A stretch of 64,000 nt of DNA from an uncultured Kordia sp. (GCF_947496985.1 NZ_CANMEZ010000008.1:62001-126000); one strand, 5' to 3'. Counted from the stretch's first letter, positions 7,542 through 17,514 are shown. The notes: generated by a model not told the origin, from the sequence alone. Numbers and translations are program-made.

Positions 7542-9959
7542 TTATTCGAATTTTAAGTATTTGATTAAATCTATTTTTGTTGCGTTTAACGCCTTTACTC
7601 CTACTACCGTAAATACTAATAGTAACAATACTATTGGTGTAATAATGTATGGCCAAACAGGCATATCTATACGATATACAAAATTATCGAGCCAGTTTTG
7701 CATTAAGTAATATGATACTGGTAATAAAATTACTAAGGCTATCAAGGTTATTTTCAAGAAGCTTTTTACCAATTGGAAAATGATTTCTTTTACAGAAGCT
7801 CCAAGGATTTTACGAATAGCAACTTCTTTTAATCGCTGTTGAATGGTTAAAGTTGCCAAAGCAAACAATCCTAATAAGGAAATAATAATTACAATACTTG
7901 TTAGAATAAAAAATAAGGTTTGCTGCCTTTGGTATTTTTTATATGTTCTTGCAAAACGTTTGTCAACAAATACAGGGTTAAAAGGGTATCCTTCCTCTAT
8001 GTTTTCTTTCCAATAATTTTCAATAAAGCCTAGTGTTTCTTGAATATTGTCAGGTTTTATTTTAATTTGAATAGTCCAAAAGTTTTGTTTCATCCAATCA
8101 AAACTATTCCAATGCATAAATGCTGTTGGAGGTATTTTACCATCTAAACCTGTAATATGATAATCTTTTACCATACCGATAACTTGTAAATTTTTACCAT
8201 CGTTATGATCGCCTTGAAAACCTGCATTCAATTTTTCCCCAATAGGATTATTGTATATATTCAAAGCTTTGGCAAGCGTTTCATTGATTAAAATATTTTT
8301 TATGGTGTCAGATGCTATTTCTTCTTGTAACCCTCTACCTTTTATAATTTCAATTTTCATCACATCCAAATAGTTGTAATCTATAGAGTTAGAGTTTGTT
8401 TGTACAGATATATCTTTGTAATCAAAATTTGTAGAACTTGAGCTTCCGCCACCAATAATAAATGAATTACTCGTAATAGTCTCAATATTAGGATGTTTTA
8501 CTAATTCCTTTTTAGCAAGTAAATAATTTTTATAGCGATCTTTGTATTTATTCATGGAAATCATCACTACTTGATCGCCTTTAAAACCAAGATCTTTTTC
8601 CATCATATATACAACTTGTCTATTGATAATGATTGAACCTGTAAGGAAAAAACCTGAAATTAGAAATTGAATTCCCAACATCATATTTCTTGCAAAAACA
8701 CCTTTTTTACTTCTTGAAATATTTCCTTTTAATACCTCTACAGATTTAAATTTTGCTAAGTATAATGCTGGAATAGCTCCTATAAATATTGAAATTACAA
8801 TAGCAAGTATTGCGATTTCTAATAATAAATTGATCTCTAAGATTGAGATGTCTTTATTCATAAATTCATTAAAGTATGGTAAAATGAGTTCTACTAACAA
8901 TAATGATAACATAAAAGCTATAAAACCTTGAAGTACTATTTCTAACGCATATTGTTTTATCAAAGTAATTTTAGATAAACCAAATGTTTTCTTTACACCT
9001 ACTTCTTTAGCTCTTTGTGTTGCTGATGCAATTGATAAATTGATAAAGTTCACACAAGAAATTATAATTAACAAAATTGATAACGAAAGCATTATAAGAA
9101 TCAACTGATAATTTCCACTACCTTCTGGTCCTGTATCATCAGCAATAGTCTTTAAACGAATGTCTTCTATAGGTTCAAAAACAGGAGTTGTACCATATTT
9201 TTCCATAAACTCTTCTGGAGTGATTCCTTGTTTTTTTGCTGATGGTAATACTTCATTTTGATACCAAACTGCTAAAGCTTTTTCCTCTAAATCGTTTAGC
9301 ACTGGATTTTCAACTGTTTTTATAAATAATGCTTTTGAAAAATTCCCCCAACGCGCATTAGTAATTTGCTTTTCATATTGTATTACCATTGAAGGCATAA
9401 AGAAATGCTTTCCTTCAATTTTATATACTGTTGTAACAGTAAATTCTCTATTTACAAAGTTGATAGATTTCCCAATGGCAGATTCATTTCCAAAAAGTAT
9501 TTTAGCTTGCTTTTGAGAAAGTGCAATGTTGTTTCTTGTCTGTTTAAAGGTAGCTGTATTTCCTTCTACTATTTTAAAAGGGAAAAAATCAAAGAAGTTT
9601 GAAGTACCTTCCAATATTTTTCTGGTATACAATTCTTTGTCATCAACTTTTATTAATGAATTATCATACCAGCCATTACTTAAATAATAGTCTTCAATTT
9701 CTGGAATATCTTCTTTGTATTTAACACCTTCTATATTTGTACTACTTGCCCAAATTTCTCCATCAGACATTTTATGAATTACCCTAAATATTTCATTCTT
9801 ATTTGGGTTTGATCTATTATAGCTCAATTCGTCATTGAAATATAACAACACAACCAATAAACCTGCAAAACCAAGAGTTAATCCTGATATATTGACTACC
9901 AAATTGAGCCAATTTTTTTTGTTATTTCTATAAAATAATTTTAACCAAGTTTTGAACAT
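7542..9959 (-). CDS. ABC transporter permease, MacB/FtsX type (copy 2 of 3)
   Basis: This paralogue of both neighbours has 805 residues and the same plan: one N-terminal helix, MacB-PCD-like periplasmic domain, three central helices with RAKEVGVKKTFG, second periplasmic domain, and three C-terminal helices with QQRLKEVAIRKILG. The last 100 or so residues are almost identical to those of copy 3, and the DNA there is nearly identical too (7547-7790 against 9966-10210). The upstream halves are clearly diverged, so the C-terminal end may have been homogenised by gene conversion. It is translated in close succession, 3 bases after copy 3 and 1 base before copy 1. Confidence 0.9.
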   Translation of the reverse strand: MFKTWLKLFYRNNKKNWLNLVVNISGLTLGFAGLLVVLLYFNDELSYNRSNPNKNEIFRVIHKMSDGEIWASSTNIEGVKYKEDIPEIEDYYLSNGWYDNSLIKVDDKELYTRKILEGTSNFFDFFPFKIVEGNTATFKQTRNNIALSQKQAKILFGNESAIGKSINFVNREFTVTTVYKIEGKHFFMPSMVIQYEKQITNARWGNFSKALFIKTVENPVLNDLEEKALAVWYQNEVLPSAKKQGITPEEFMEKYGTTPVFEPIEDIRLKTIADDTGPEGSGNYQLILIMLSLSILLIIISCVNFINLSIASATQRAKEVGVKKTFGLSKITLIKQYALEIVLQGFIAFMLSLLLVELILPYFNEFMNKDISILEINLLLEIAILAIVISIFIGAIPALYLAKFKSVEVLKGNISRSKKGVFARNMMLGIQFLISGFFLTGSIIINRQVVYMMEKDLGFKGDQVVMISMNKYKDRYKNYLLAKKELVKHPNIETITSNSFIIGGGSSSSTNFDYKDISVQTNSNSIDYNYLDVMKIEIIKGRGLQEEIASDTIKNILINETLAKALNIYNNPIGEKLNAGFQGDHNDGKNLQVIGMVKDYHITGLDGKIPPTAFMHWNSFDWMKQNFWTIQIKIKPDNIQETLGFIENYWKENIEEGYPFNPVFVDKRFARTYKKYQRQQTLFFILTSIVIIISLLGLFALATLTIQQRLKEVAIRKILGASVKEIIFQLVKSFLKITLIALVILLPVSYYLMQNWLDNFVYRIDMPVWPYIITPIVLLLLVFTVVGVKALNATKIDLIKYLKFE

Positions 9960-9962
9960 AGC

Positions 9963-12383
9963 TTATTCGAATTTTAAGTATTTGATTAAATCTATTTTTG
10001 TCGCGTTTAACGCCTTTACTCCTACTACCGTAAATACTAATAGTAACAATACAATTGGTGTAATGATGTATGGCCAAATGGGCATATCGATACGATACAC
10101 AAAATTATCGAGCCAGTTTTGCATTAAGTAATATGATACTGGTAATAAGACTACTAAAGCTATCAAGGTTATTTTTAAGAAGCTTTTTACCAATTGGAAA
10201 ATGATTTCTTTTACAGAAGCTCCCAATGTTTTTCTAATAGCTACTTCTTTCAATCGTTGTTGAATAGTTAAGGTTGCTAACGCAAATAAACCAAGTAATG
10301 AAATGATGATAACAATAGTAGATAGAATTAAAAACATCGTTTGTTGCTTTTCATACTTTTCATAGGTTTGTGCAAAATGCGCATCTAAAAATTCATAGTT
10401 AAACGGATATTTGTCATCTATGTTTTCTTTCCAAAACTCTTCTATATCAGCAATAGTTTGTGATATATTATCTGATTTTATTTTAAACTGTATAGCATTG
10501 ATCCAATCTTTTGTTCTTGGGAATGTTTTCCAATGAATTAAAAACATAGGATCTATCTTTACATCAAAACCATCAAAGTGATAATCTTGTACCATTCCTA
10601 CAACTTCTAGCTTGCGTTCATCGCCTTGTCGCTGCCAACCTATATTCACTTTTTTACCAATTGGATCATTGTAAATTCCTAAGCGTTTTGCTGCAGTTTC
10701 GTTTAAGATGATACTTGTAATTGTATCAGATGCAATTTCTTCTGAAAAAGTTCTTCCTTTTAGTAAATTGAGCTGTGCAAATTCTACATAGTTATGATCG
10801 ACAGTATTTGATCCTGCATTGAAACCAATATCTTTCTCTCGGTATTCAAGATTGGTTCCGTTTACATTTCCATCGCCAGGCACAAACATACTAGTTGAAA
10901 CTCCTGTAATGTTTTCATGTTTAGACATCACATTTTTTACCAAAGTATATTTCTTAAATTCATCTCCTAAATTGTATACATCTACAACTAATGTTTGTTC
11001 TTTTTTGAAGCCTAGATCTTTATGAATCATAAATGCCATTTGATTGTAAATTACCAACACACCTATCAGGAAAAATCCAGAGATTAAGAATTGTAATCCT
11101 AACATAATGTTTCGGGCAATGATTCCTTTTTTACTTCTTGAAAAGTTTCCTTTTAAAACCTCAATTGTCTTAAAGTTAGCCAAATACAAAGCTGGCACAC
11201 TTCCTATAAGAATTGAAGTGATAATAGCAATTCCTATCAACTTTAATAAAACTTCGCCATTCAATAAGGTGATGTTTTTATCCATAAATTGATTGAAGTA
11301 TGGCAACAGGAATTCAACTAAAATTAATCCTAATAATAATGCCAATAACCCTTGAAATAAAATTTCAAATACATATTGAAAAATGAGTTGTTTTTTAGAT
11401 AAACCAAGTGTTTTCTTTACTCCAACTTCTTTAGCTCGTTGACTTGCAGAAGCTGTTGATAGATTGATAAAGTTTACACAGGAAATCACAATTAGTAAAA
11501 TTGATAATCCCAACAATACCAATAATAATTGATAGTTTCCTTTTCCGCCAGGACCTGCATTATTAGCTTTGTGATGCAAACGTATGGTGCTGAGTTGCTC
11601 CAACAATACTGTCATAACACCATACTTTTCTTTCACTTCTTCTAATGTCATATTGTTTGTTGCCAATTGCGGTTTTACATTTCTTTCAATGATGACATTG
11701 TTCATTTTTTCACGTACTTCATCAGTATTAGAATCTTTTGTCAGTCTACAGAAGAGTTCATTTTGAAAATTTCCCCAATGCAGTTCAAATGGCTTGCTAA
11801 ACTGTAATAACAGTTCTGACTCGTAATGCGAATTTCCTGGCACTTCATACACACAAGTAATAATGTGATCATTACCATCAATTTTGATCATTTTACCTAT
11901 TGAACTTTTCTTTCCATATAATTTTGAAGCCAATGTTTTTGAAAGTGCAATATGCTTTCTGTTTTCCGCAAATTTTGTAGTGCTTCCTTCTATAATTGTA
12001 AAAGGAAAAAAGTCGAAGAAATTAGGTTCTGTCAATGTCGTTTTATCTGTATACACCTTTGTTCCTCCGTCAATTAACACACGACTTCTGTAGAAAGGAG
12101 ATACTAAAATCGTTTCTTCTACTTCAGGAATATCGCTTTTAAAAAGAATAGCTTCTGCAGAAGTGCTTGAAAACCATATTCCGTTTTCTCTTGATTCGTT
12201 TGAGACTCTATAAATGTCTTCTTTATTAGGATTCCAATCGTTGTAACTCAACTCATCATTGAAATATAATAATACTATGAGTAAGCCTGCAAATCCGAGT
12301 GTTAATCCTGAAATATTGACTGCCAAATTGAGCCAATTCTTTTTACTATTTCTAAAAAATAATTTTATCCAAGTTTGTAACAT
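9963..12383 (-). CDS. ABC transporter permease, MacB/FtsX type (copy 3 of 3)
   Basis: This paralogue has 806 residues, is the first of the three permeases to be transcribed, and lies 37 bases after the ATPase gene. It has the common plan with N-terminal helix (about 20-42), MacB-PCD-like domain, FtsX motif RAKEVGVKKTLG and C-terminal QQRLKEVAIRKTLG followed by three helices. The three permeases differ mainly in their periplasmic regions. They could form alternative or mixed dimers with one ATPase, or carry different substrates; this is inference. Confidence 0.9.
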   Translation of the reverse strand: MLQTWIKLFFRNSKKNWLNLAVNISGLTLGFAGLLIVLLYFNDELSYNDWNPNKEDIYRVSNESRENGIWFSSTSAEAILFKSDIPEVEETILVSPFYRSRVLIDGGTKVYTDKTTLTEPNFFDFFPFTIIEGSTTKFAENRKHIALSKTLASKLYGKKSSIGKMIKIDGNDHIITCVYEVPGNSHYESELLLQFSKPFELHWGNFQNELFCRLTKDSNTDEVREKMNNVIIERNVKPQLATNNMTLEEVKEKYGVMTVLLEQLSTIRLHHKANNAGPGGKGNYQLLLVLLGLSILLIVISCVNFINLSTASASQRAKEVGVKKTLGLSKKQLIFQYVFEILFQGLLALLLGLILVEFLLPYFNQFMDKNITLLNGEVLLKLIGIAIITSILIGSVPALYLANFKTIEVLKGNFSRSKKGIIARNIMLGLQFLISGFFLIGVLVIYNQMAFMIHKDLGFKKEQTLVVDVYNLGDEFKKYTLVKNVMSKHENITGVSTSMFVPGDGNVNGTNLEYREKDIGFNAGSNTVDHNYVEFAQLNLLKGRTFSEEIASDTITSIILNETAAKRLGIYNDPIGKKVNIGWQRQGDERKLEVVGMVQDYHFDGFDVKIDPMFLIHWKTFPRTKDWINAIQFKIKSDNISQTIADIEEFWKENIDDKYPFNYEFLDAHFAQTYEKYEKQQTMFLILSTIVIIISLLGLFALATLTIQQRLKEVAIRKTLGASVKEIIFQLVKSFLKITLIALVVLLPVSYYLMQNWLDNFVYRIDMPIWPYIITPIVLLLLVFTVVGVKALNATKIDLIKYLKFE

Positions 12384-12420
12384 AAGTTCGTTTTTTGATT
12401 GATGAATGTTTAGACTTTTG

Positions 12421-13122
12421 TTACTCTACTAATACGTCAATGTCGCGTGTGTTTGTTTTCTCAGAAATAACTTCGCCATCTTTCATCATGACAATTCTGC
12501 TAGAAAATTGTGCATCGTATGACGAATGCGTTACCATGATAATTGTAGCGCCTGAAGCATGTAATTCTGTTAATAATTCCATTACTTCATTACCATTTTT
12601 ACTATCTAAATTTCCTGTTGGCTCATCGGCTAAAATTAGTTTCGGATTTGTTACCAAAGCTCTTGCCACTGCAACACGTTGTTGTTGTCCTCCAGAAAGT
12701 TGTAATGGAAAATGTTTTGCTCTGTGTGCAATTCCAACACGTTCCATAATTTCGGTAACACGTTGCTTGCGTTCGCTCGATTTTACATTGTTGTAAATTA
12801 ATGGCAACTCAATGTTTTCATATACTGAAAGTTCATCAATAAGGTTGAAGTTCTGAAATACAAATCCAATATTAGCTTTACGCAAAGAAGCGCGTTGTTT
12901 TTCTGTAAATTTTGCCACTTCAGTTCCATCAAAAGAATAGCTTCCTTCATTTGGCGCATCTAATAATCCGATGATGTTTAATAAGGTAGATTTTCCACAA
13001 CCTGATGTTCCCATAATAGACACAAACTCACCTTCTTTTACGGTCAAATTTAATTTGTTAATTGCTGTTGTTTCTACTTCTTCTGTTCTGTAAACTTTCG
13101 TTAAATCTGTTAATGTGATCAT
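12421..13122 (-). CDS. ABC transporter ATP-binding protein, LolD/MacB type
   Basis: This cytoplasmic ATPase of 233 residues powers the permeases encoded directly downstream. Walker A is GTSGCGKS (residues 38-45), the signature is LSGGQQQR, Walker B is ILADEPTGNLDS, and the H-loop is IMVTHS. The length and the sequence around DEPTGNLDS place it in the LolD/FtsE/MacB-like subfamily that works with FtsX-type permeases. It lies between the adaptor gene (213 bases upstream) and three permease genes. A dispersed inverted repeat occupies the upstream gap. Confidence 0.93.
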   Translation of the reverse strand: MITLTDLTKVYRTEEVETTAINKLNLTVKEGEFVSIMGTSGCGKSTLLNIIGLLDAPNEGSYSFDGTEVAKFTEKQRASLRKANIGFVFQNFNLIDELSVYENIELPLIYNNVKSSERKQRVTEIMERVGIAHRAKHFPLQLSGGQQQRVAVARALVTNPKLILADEPTGNLDSKNGNEVMELLTELHASGATIIMVTHSSYDAQFSSRIVMMKDGEVISEKTNTRDIDVLVE

Positions 13123-13335
13123 GTTTTTTTATTTTTTTATTTCGACTACGCCCAATATGATGTGTTTCTATTTGATTGATGTTTTATTTATATTGAGCGG
13201 AGCCGAAGTATGATTGATGATTTTTTTTTACTGTTGAATGTGTTATTTATTAATTTGAATAAAATTCTTAAACCTTAATTACACTAATGTGACAAGCTTT
13301 TCTATGAGTATGAATACAAATACAATCATGATAAT
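13123..13335. other. Gap between ATPase and adaptor genes, with inverted repeat
   Basis: This 213-base spacer interrupts the otherwise tight operon. Apart from the inverted repeat at 13141-13207, I see no sigma-54 or TAnnTTTG promoter in it. Whether the ATPase and permease genes are co-transcribed with the adaptor is therefore open. Confidence 0.4.
13141..13207. repeat. Inverted repeat of a dispersed TTCGACTCCGCTCAAT-type element
   Basis: Left arm TTCGACTACGCCCAATAT (13141-13158) and right arm ATATTGAGCGGAGCCGAA (13190-13207) pair over 18 bases with three mismatches. Related single arms occur near 45858 and 53945. It looks like a REP-like intergenic element and could form a hairpin in the mRNA. 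Confidence 0.65.
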
Positions 13336-14580
13336 TTAGTTTAAGTTAATTTCTTCCATTTCTTCAAAATCGTCATAACTTGATGTAATTACGCGATCAC
13401 CTTCTTGTAAACCTTCCAATACTTCATAATAAAAAGGGTTTTCGCGTCCGATCTTTACTTCTCGTTTTACCGCTTTATTATCTGAGTTTAAGACAAAAAC
13501 CCATTTCCCATTGGTACTTTGATAAAACAATCCTTTTGGTAATAATAAAGCTTTGCTATTGTTTGATAAAAACATTTTACTTTTTAATGACATTCCTCCT
13601 CGTATAGCTGATGAAAGTGAATCATTCTCAAATTGTAATTCTACATGAAAACCTCCTTTTAGAATTTCAGGATCTATTTTTGATAAACGAATTGGCACTT
13701 TTTGTTCATTAATAGTTACCGTTCCTCTGATATCTTCACGTAGTTTTGAAATATAATACTCATCCACTTTTGCTGTTAATTTATAACCATCTAACACGTC
13801 AATTTTCCCTACATTATCACCCTGATTGTAGTTCTGTCCTAAGGTTAAGTTGAATGATGATAATAAACCATCGACAGGTGCTTTTACAATAAAATTTTCT
13901 TTGTTTTTTCGAAGTAATTCTAAGCTTTCTTCCATCTTTTGCACAGAAGCATTGATGCGAGCCAGTTGTATATTTCTATCATTTTTTTCGTTAGAAACTT
14001 TAGATTTAATTACTTCATTACGTTCTTTCTGAAATTTATATTCTTGTTCAGAGTTTTCGTAATCATTTTTAGCAATCACTTCTTTTTTAAACAAGCGTGC
14101 ATCTACAGCATATTTACGTTCTGCATTTTTGTAAGCATTGTCAATACTTAGTAATTGCTCATCTAAATTTAATTGTTGGTTTTTAATACTAACACGAATA
14201 TTTCTCAAATTATTAATTTGTTCTACAATTGCTGTTTCTTGTGTTAAATAGTTTAATTCTGCATTCGGATTGTAAACTCGTAATAAAGGTGTTCCCTTAG
14301 TTACTGTTTGTCCACTCTCAACAAAAACTTCTGAAACAGATCCACCTTGAATCACATTAATTAACACCGATTTTTTTGGTTCTACAGTACTATTAAATAA
14401 TAATACATCTTCAAAATCGCCTTTAACAACCTCTCTAATTGATACGGTTTCTTTGTCTAAGTTTACTTGCTTCTTGCGTGTTGCATTCATTAAAATCACA
14501 CTCACTAAAAGCACGGCTGGAATTCCCCATAGTAGCATGCGCTTTGTTTTTTTGTTTTTTGGTTGAATTTGCTTGTCCAT
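13336..14580 (-). CDS. HlyD-family periplasmic adaptor (membrane fusion protein) of ABC exporter
   Basis: The protein has 414 residues. A single transmembrane helix lies near residues 14-28, after a Lys-rich cytoplasmic start. A lipoyl/biotin-like half-motif follows (about 75-110), then a long helical hairpin (about 115-225), the second half-motif (APVDGLLSSFNLTLGQ) and beta-barrel domains. It would bridge the inner-membrane permeases and an outer-membrane channel. It is the first gene of the exporter operon and is preceded by a near-consensus sigma-54 promoter, so the NtrC-type regulator encoded divergently probably switches it on. Confidence 0.92.
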   Translation of the reverse strand: MDKQIQPKNKKTKRMLLWGIPAVLLVSVILMNATRKKQVNLDKETVSIREVVKGDFEDVLLFNSTVEPKKSVLINVIQGGSVSEVFVESGQTVTKGTPLLRVYNPNAELNYLTQETAIVEQINNLRNIRVSIKNQQLNLDEQLLSIDNAYKNAERKYAVDARLFKKEVIAKNDYENSEQEYKFQKERNEVIKSKVSNEKNDRNIQLARINASVQKMEESLELLRKNKENFIVKAPVDGLLSSFNLTLGQNYNQGDNVGKIDVLDGYKLTAKVDEYYISKLREDIRGTVTINEQKVPIRLSKIDPEILKGGFHVELQFENDSLSSAIRGGMSLKSKMFLSNNSKALLLPKGLFYQSTNGKWVFVLNSDNKAVKREVKIGRENPFYYEVLEGLQEGDRVITSSYDDFEEMEEINLN

Positions 14581-14610
14581 TGTTCAAATTATTTTATCTG
14601 TTTAGTAGAG

Positions 14611-14626
14611 TGCCATTGTTGTGCCA
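14611..14626 (-). promoter_or_regulatory. Putative sigma-54 promoter of the exporter operon
   Basis: The minus strand reads TGGCACAACAATGGCA. Against the consensus TGGCAC-N5-TTGCA there is one mismatch, and the spacing between the GG and GC pairs is exactly that of -24/-12 promoters. The start of transcription would fall near 14600, giving a leader of about 20 bases before the adaptor ATG at 14580. An NtrC-type activator gene lies divergently next to it. Confidence 0.75.
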
Positions 14627-14689
14627 TGAATTAATAAATACTCAATTCGCTGATTAACAATTATTTAGAAAATAACCGAATTTTGAAGG

Positions 14690-14728
14690 TGTTCATTTTC
14701 GAACATTTTTTTGTTCATTATCAAACAT
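14690..14728. promoter_or_regulatory. Two tandem 17-bp dyad sites, putative enhancer (UAS) of the NtrC-type regulator
   Basis: TGTTCATTTTCGAACAT (14690-14706) and TGTTCATTATCAAACAT (14712-14728) differ at two positions. They start 22 bases apart, about two helical turns. Each is an imperfect dyad (TGTTC / GAACA). They lie about 65-115 bases upstream of the sigma-54 promoter, where such activators bind. They also abut the regulator's own start at 14746, which would allow autoregulation. Confidence 0.65.
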
Positions 14729-14745
14729 CTTACTAACTATGTACT

Positions 14746-16116
14746 ATGAGAAAAAAAGAAGCTTCTATATTAATTGTGGACGACGACGACGATATTTTAT
14801 TTTCTGCACGTATCAGTTTAAAGAAATATTTTACAGAAATCGTTACGACTAATAATCCTAAAAAGATTGGAAACCATCTTACCGAAAAAACCTTTGATGT
14901 AGTTTTACTTGATATGAATTATCGTATTGGATTTGAAGATGGAAAAGAAGGTTTGTATTGGCTACAATATATAAAAAAGGTTAGCCCAGAAACTACGGTA
15001 ATTCTCATGACAGCTTTTGGAAATGTACATTTAGCAGTAGAAGCTATTAAAAAAGGTGCAACCGATTTTATTCTAAAACCTTGGAATACTGAAAAGTTAT
15101 ACGGTATTGTAAATGCTGGTGTAGAGTTAGCTCGATCGAAACGAAAAACTACACAACTTGAAACAGTTCAGGAACGACTTGATAAAGATTTCCATCAACA
15201 AACTGAACATATTATTGGGAACTCTGTTGCCATGAAAAAAGCAATTGGTTTGGTTCAAAAAGTAGCGCCAACAGATGCAAATGTGTTGATTTTAGGTGAA
15301 AATGGAACTGGAAAGTATGTATTTGCAAAGGAAATTCATTTGCAATCCAATCGTAAAAATCATCCTTTTATTCATGTTGATTTAGGTGCGTTGAATGAAA
15401 ACTTATTCGAAAGTGAATTGTTCGGATATGCAAAAGGAGCGTTTACAGATGCACAAAAAGATACCTTAGGACGTTTTGAATTGGCTGCTGGAGGAACCAT
15501 TTTTTTAGATGAAATAGGAAATTTGCCATTACACTTACAATCAAAATTGTTAACAGTTATTCAAAATAGAAAAGTAACGCGTTTGGGTGAAGGAAATGAA
15601 CGTCCAATTGATGCCAGAATTATTTGTGCAACCAATGCGCCAATTCATGAAATGGTGAACGAGCAAACCTTCCGACAAGATTTATTATTCAGAATTAACA
15701 CCATAGAATTGCAATTGCCTCCTTTACGCGATCGTGTAGAAGATATAGAAGTATTAGCAATTCATTTTCTTAAAAAACTAAATCAGCGTTATCGCAAACA
15801 GCTTACATCTATATCAGGCGCTGCATTAACTGCGTTAAAAAATTACAACTGGCCAGGAAATATTCGCGAATTAGAACACATTATTGAACGCGCCGTTATT
15901 ATTACAGATAATACAAGTATTGAACCTGAAGATTTACATTTTTCTGCTAGAAAAGTAACTACAAATACAGCAACAACACTTAACTTAGAGGAAACTGAAA
16001 AAATGTTGATTCAACAAGCGATGGACAAACATCATGGAAATATCTCCAAAGCTGCAAAAGATTTAGGTTTAACGCGAGCTGCTTTGTACAGACGTTTAGA
16101 AAAACACCAATTGTAA
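14746..16116 (+). CDS. Sigma-54-dependent response regulator, NtrC family
   Basis: The protein has 456 residues in three parts. The receiver domain (1-125) has the acidic pocket DDDDD (12-16), phospho-acceptor Asp56 and a Lys near residue 109. The AAA+ activator domain (about 155-385) has Walker A GENGTGK, a Walker B-like TIFLDE and the sigma-54-contacting loop as GAFTDA instead of GAFTGA. The C-terminal Fis-type helix-turn-helix is GNISKAAKDLGLTRAALYRR. It is coupled to the histidine kinase gene immediately downstream with no gap. The likely target is the divergent exporter operon, through the sites at 14611-14728. Confidence 0.95.
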   Translation: MRKKEASILIVDDDDDILFSARISLKKYFTEIVTTNNPKKIGNHLTEKTFDVVLLDMNYRIGFEDGKEGLYWLQYIKKVSPETTVILMTAFGNVHLAVEAIKKGATDFILKPWNTEKLYGIVNAGVELARSKRKTTQLETVQERLDKDFHQQTEHIIGNSVAMKKAIGLVQKVAPTDANVLILGENGTGKYVFAKEIHLQSNRKNHPFIHVDLGALNENLFESELFGYAKGAFTDAQKDTLGRFELAAGGTIFLDEIGNLPLHLQSKLLTVIQNRKVTRLGEGNERPIDARIICATNAPIHEMVNEQTFRQDLLFRINTIELQLPPLRDRVEDIEVLAIHFLKKLNQRYRKQLTSISGAALTALKNYNWPGNIRELEHIIERAVIITDNTSIEPEDLHFSARKVTTNTATTLNLEETEKMLIQQAMDKHHGNISKAAKDLGLTRAALYRRLEKHQL

Positions 16117-17454
16117 ATGGGAAAAAAAGTATACATTCAACTCTGCATTCGTATTTTTTTGATTTCGATCAACTCGATTTTAATCTTTTATTTTTTCCAA
16201 TACGGATATATTATCAATGGTTTTGGTTTTAGTTTGTTATTAATATTTCAAGCATTTTTATGTTTTGATTATTTGAAAAAACTCTTTGTTAATGTAGAAA
16301 AAACGATAGATTGTTTGTTACATGACGATTTTTCTAATATGATTTCGGTTGAGAAGCGCTCCAATAGTTTACACGCAAAAACGGCTGCACTTCAAAAGAA
16401 ATATCGCATCAAAAGTCAGCAACATAGCTCTGAACAATTGATCTTTACTAATATTATTGAAAGTTTAAGTATTGGTGTATTGATTCTAAGAAAAGATAAT
16501 GATGAACATATTGAAGTTTTTCAGTTAAATAAGGCTTTTGTAGACTTTTTTAAGATTCCGAAATTTTATAAATGGGCATTACTAAAAGAGAAAATTACGC
16601 CTTTGGTAACAATTATTGATACTAAAAAGTGGAAACGTGTTAAACATACAATTTCATTAACTGTAAACGATCAAGTGGAATCATTTTTCTTAAAAGCTTC
16701 TGTAACGCACACCAATGAATTTGAATATTTGATTGTGACGATGGAAACTATTCAACAATTGATTGATAAGAAAGAAAAAGAATCGTGGTATAAATTGATG
16801 ACAGTAATGTCTCATGAAATTATCAATACAATTACACCAATTACAAGTTTGGCAGAAAACTTAGATTCACTCTTGCAAGATGAGCCCGACGAAGATACTA
16901 TGGAAGAATTATCACAAGGTTTACAAATCATCAAAAAGCGTTCATTACACTTAAACAATTTTGTGAATACCTATCGTCAATTATCAGAATTGCCGTTGCC
17001 CGATCGTAAAGAGATAAATTTTACAGAAACCATCAAGCATACATTAGATTTATTTTCACAAGAATTCAAAGAAAATAATATCAGTTTACATTTTCAACGA
17101 GAAGAAAACGTTTTAATTCTTGCTGACAAGCAACAACTCGAACAGGTAATTATTAACCTGATTTCCAATTGCATGTATGCGTTAAAAAGTATTGAACAAC
17201 CTGCAATAACCATCAATTTGACAACAAATCAAAATCGTATTCATTTAACAATTGCAGATAATGGAATAGGAATTTCTAAAAAGATTCAGAAAAATATCTT
17301 TATCCCGTACTTTACCACTCGAAAAGATGGTTCTGGAATTGGCTTAACACTTACAAAAAGTATTGTAGAAGCGCATGATGGAAATATTTTCTTCACTTCT
17401 GAAAATGGTTTGACAACATTTAAGCTAAGTTTTGAGAATACTTTAGAAATATAA
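16117..17454 (+). CDS. Sensor histidine kinase partner of the NtrC-type regulator
   Basis: The protein has 445 residues with two N-terminal transmembrane helices (about 9-28 and 33-52) joined by a very short loop, so no large periplasmic sensor is present. A PAS-like region follows (about 105-215), then the H-box SHEIINTITPI with His233. The ATPase domain has N-box NLISNCMYAL, DNGIGIS and GSGIGLTLTKSI. Its start codon follows directly on the regulator's stop codon, so the two are translated together. The input signal is unknown; the short loop suggests sensing within or beneath the membrane. Confidence 0.93.
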   Translation: MGKKVYIQLCIRIFLISINSILIFYFFQYGYIINGFGFSLLLIFQAFLCFDYLKKLFVNVEKTIDCLLHDDFSNMISVEKRSNSLHAKTAALQKKYRIKSQQHSSEQLIFTNIIESLSIGVLILRKDNDEHIEVFQLNKAFVDFFKIPKFYKWALLKEKITPLVTIIDTKKWKRVKHTISLTVNDQVESFFLKASVTHTNEFEYLIVTMETIQQLIDKKEKESWYKLMTVMSHEIINTITPITSLAENLDSLLQDEPDEDTMEELSQGLQIIKKRSLHLNNFVNTYRQLSELPLPDRKEINFTETIKHTLDLFSQEFKENNISLHFQREENVLILADKQQLEQVIINLISNCMYALKSIEQPAITINLTTNQNRIHLTIADNGIGISKKIQKNIFIPYFTTRKDGSGIGLTLTKSIVEAHDGNIFFTSENGLTTFKLSFENTLEI

Positions 17455-17514
17455 ATTCTAGACTTATTACTCTTAGAAAATTAAATTCTAAATTTTATAA
17501 CGGATAATTTTATC

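Noticed and set aside
12395-12796. Plus-strand ORF of 133 residues
   Set aside because: It is antisense to the ABC ATPase gene, and its Cys/Ser-rich translation is typical of a shadow frame.
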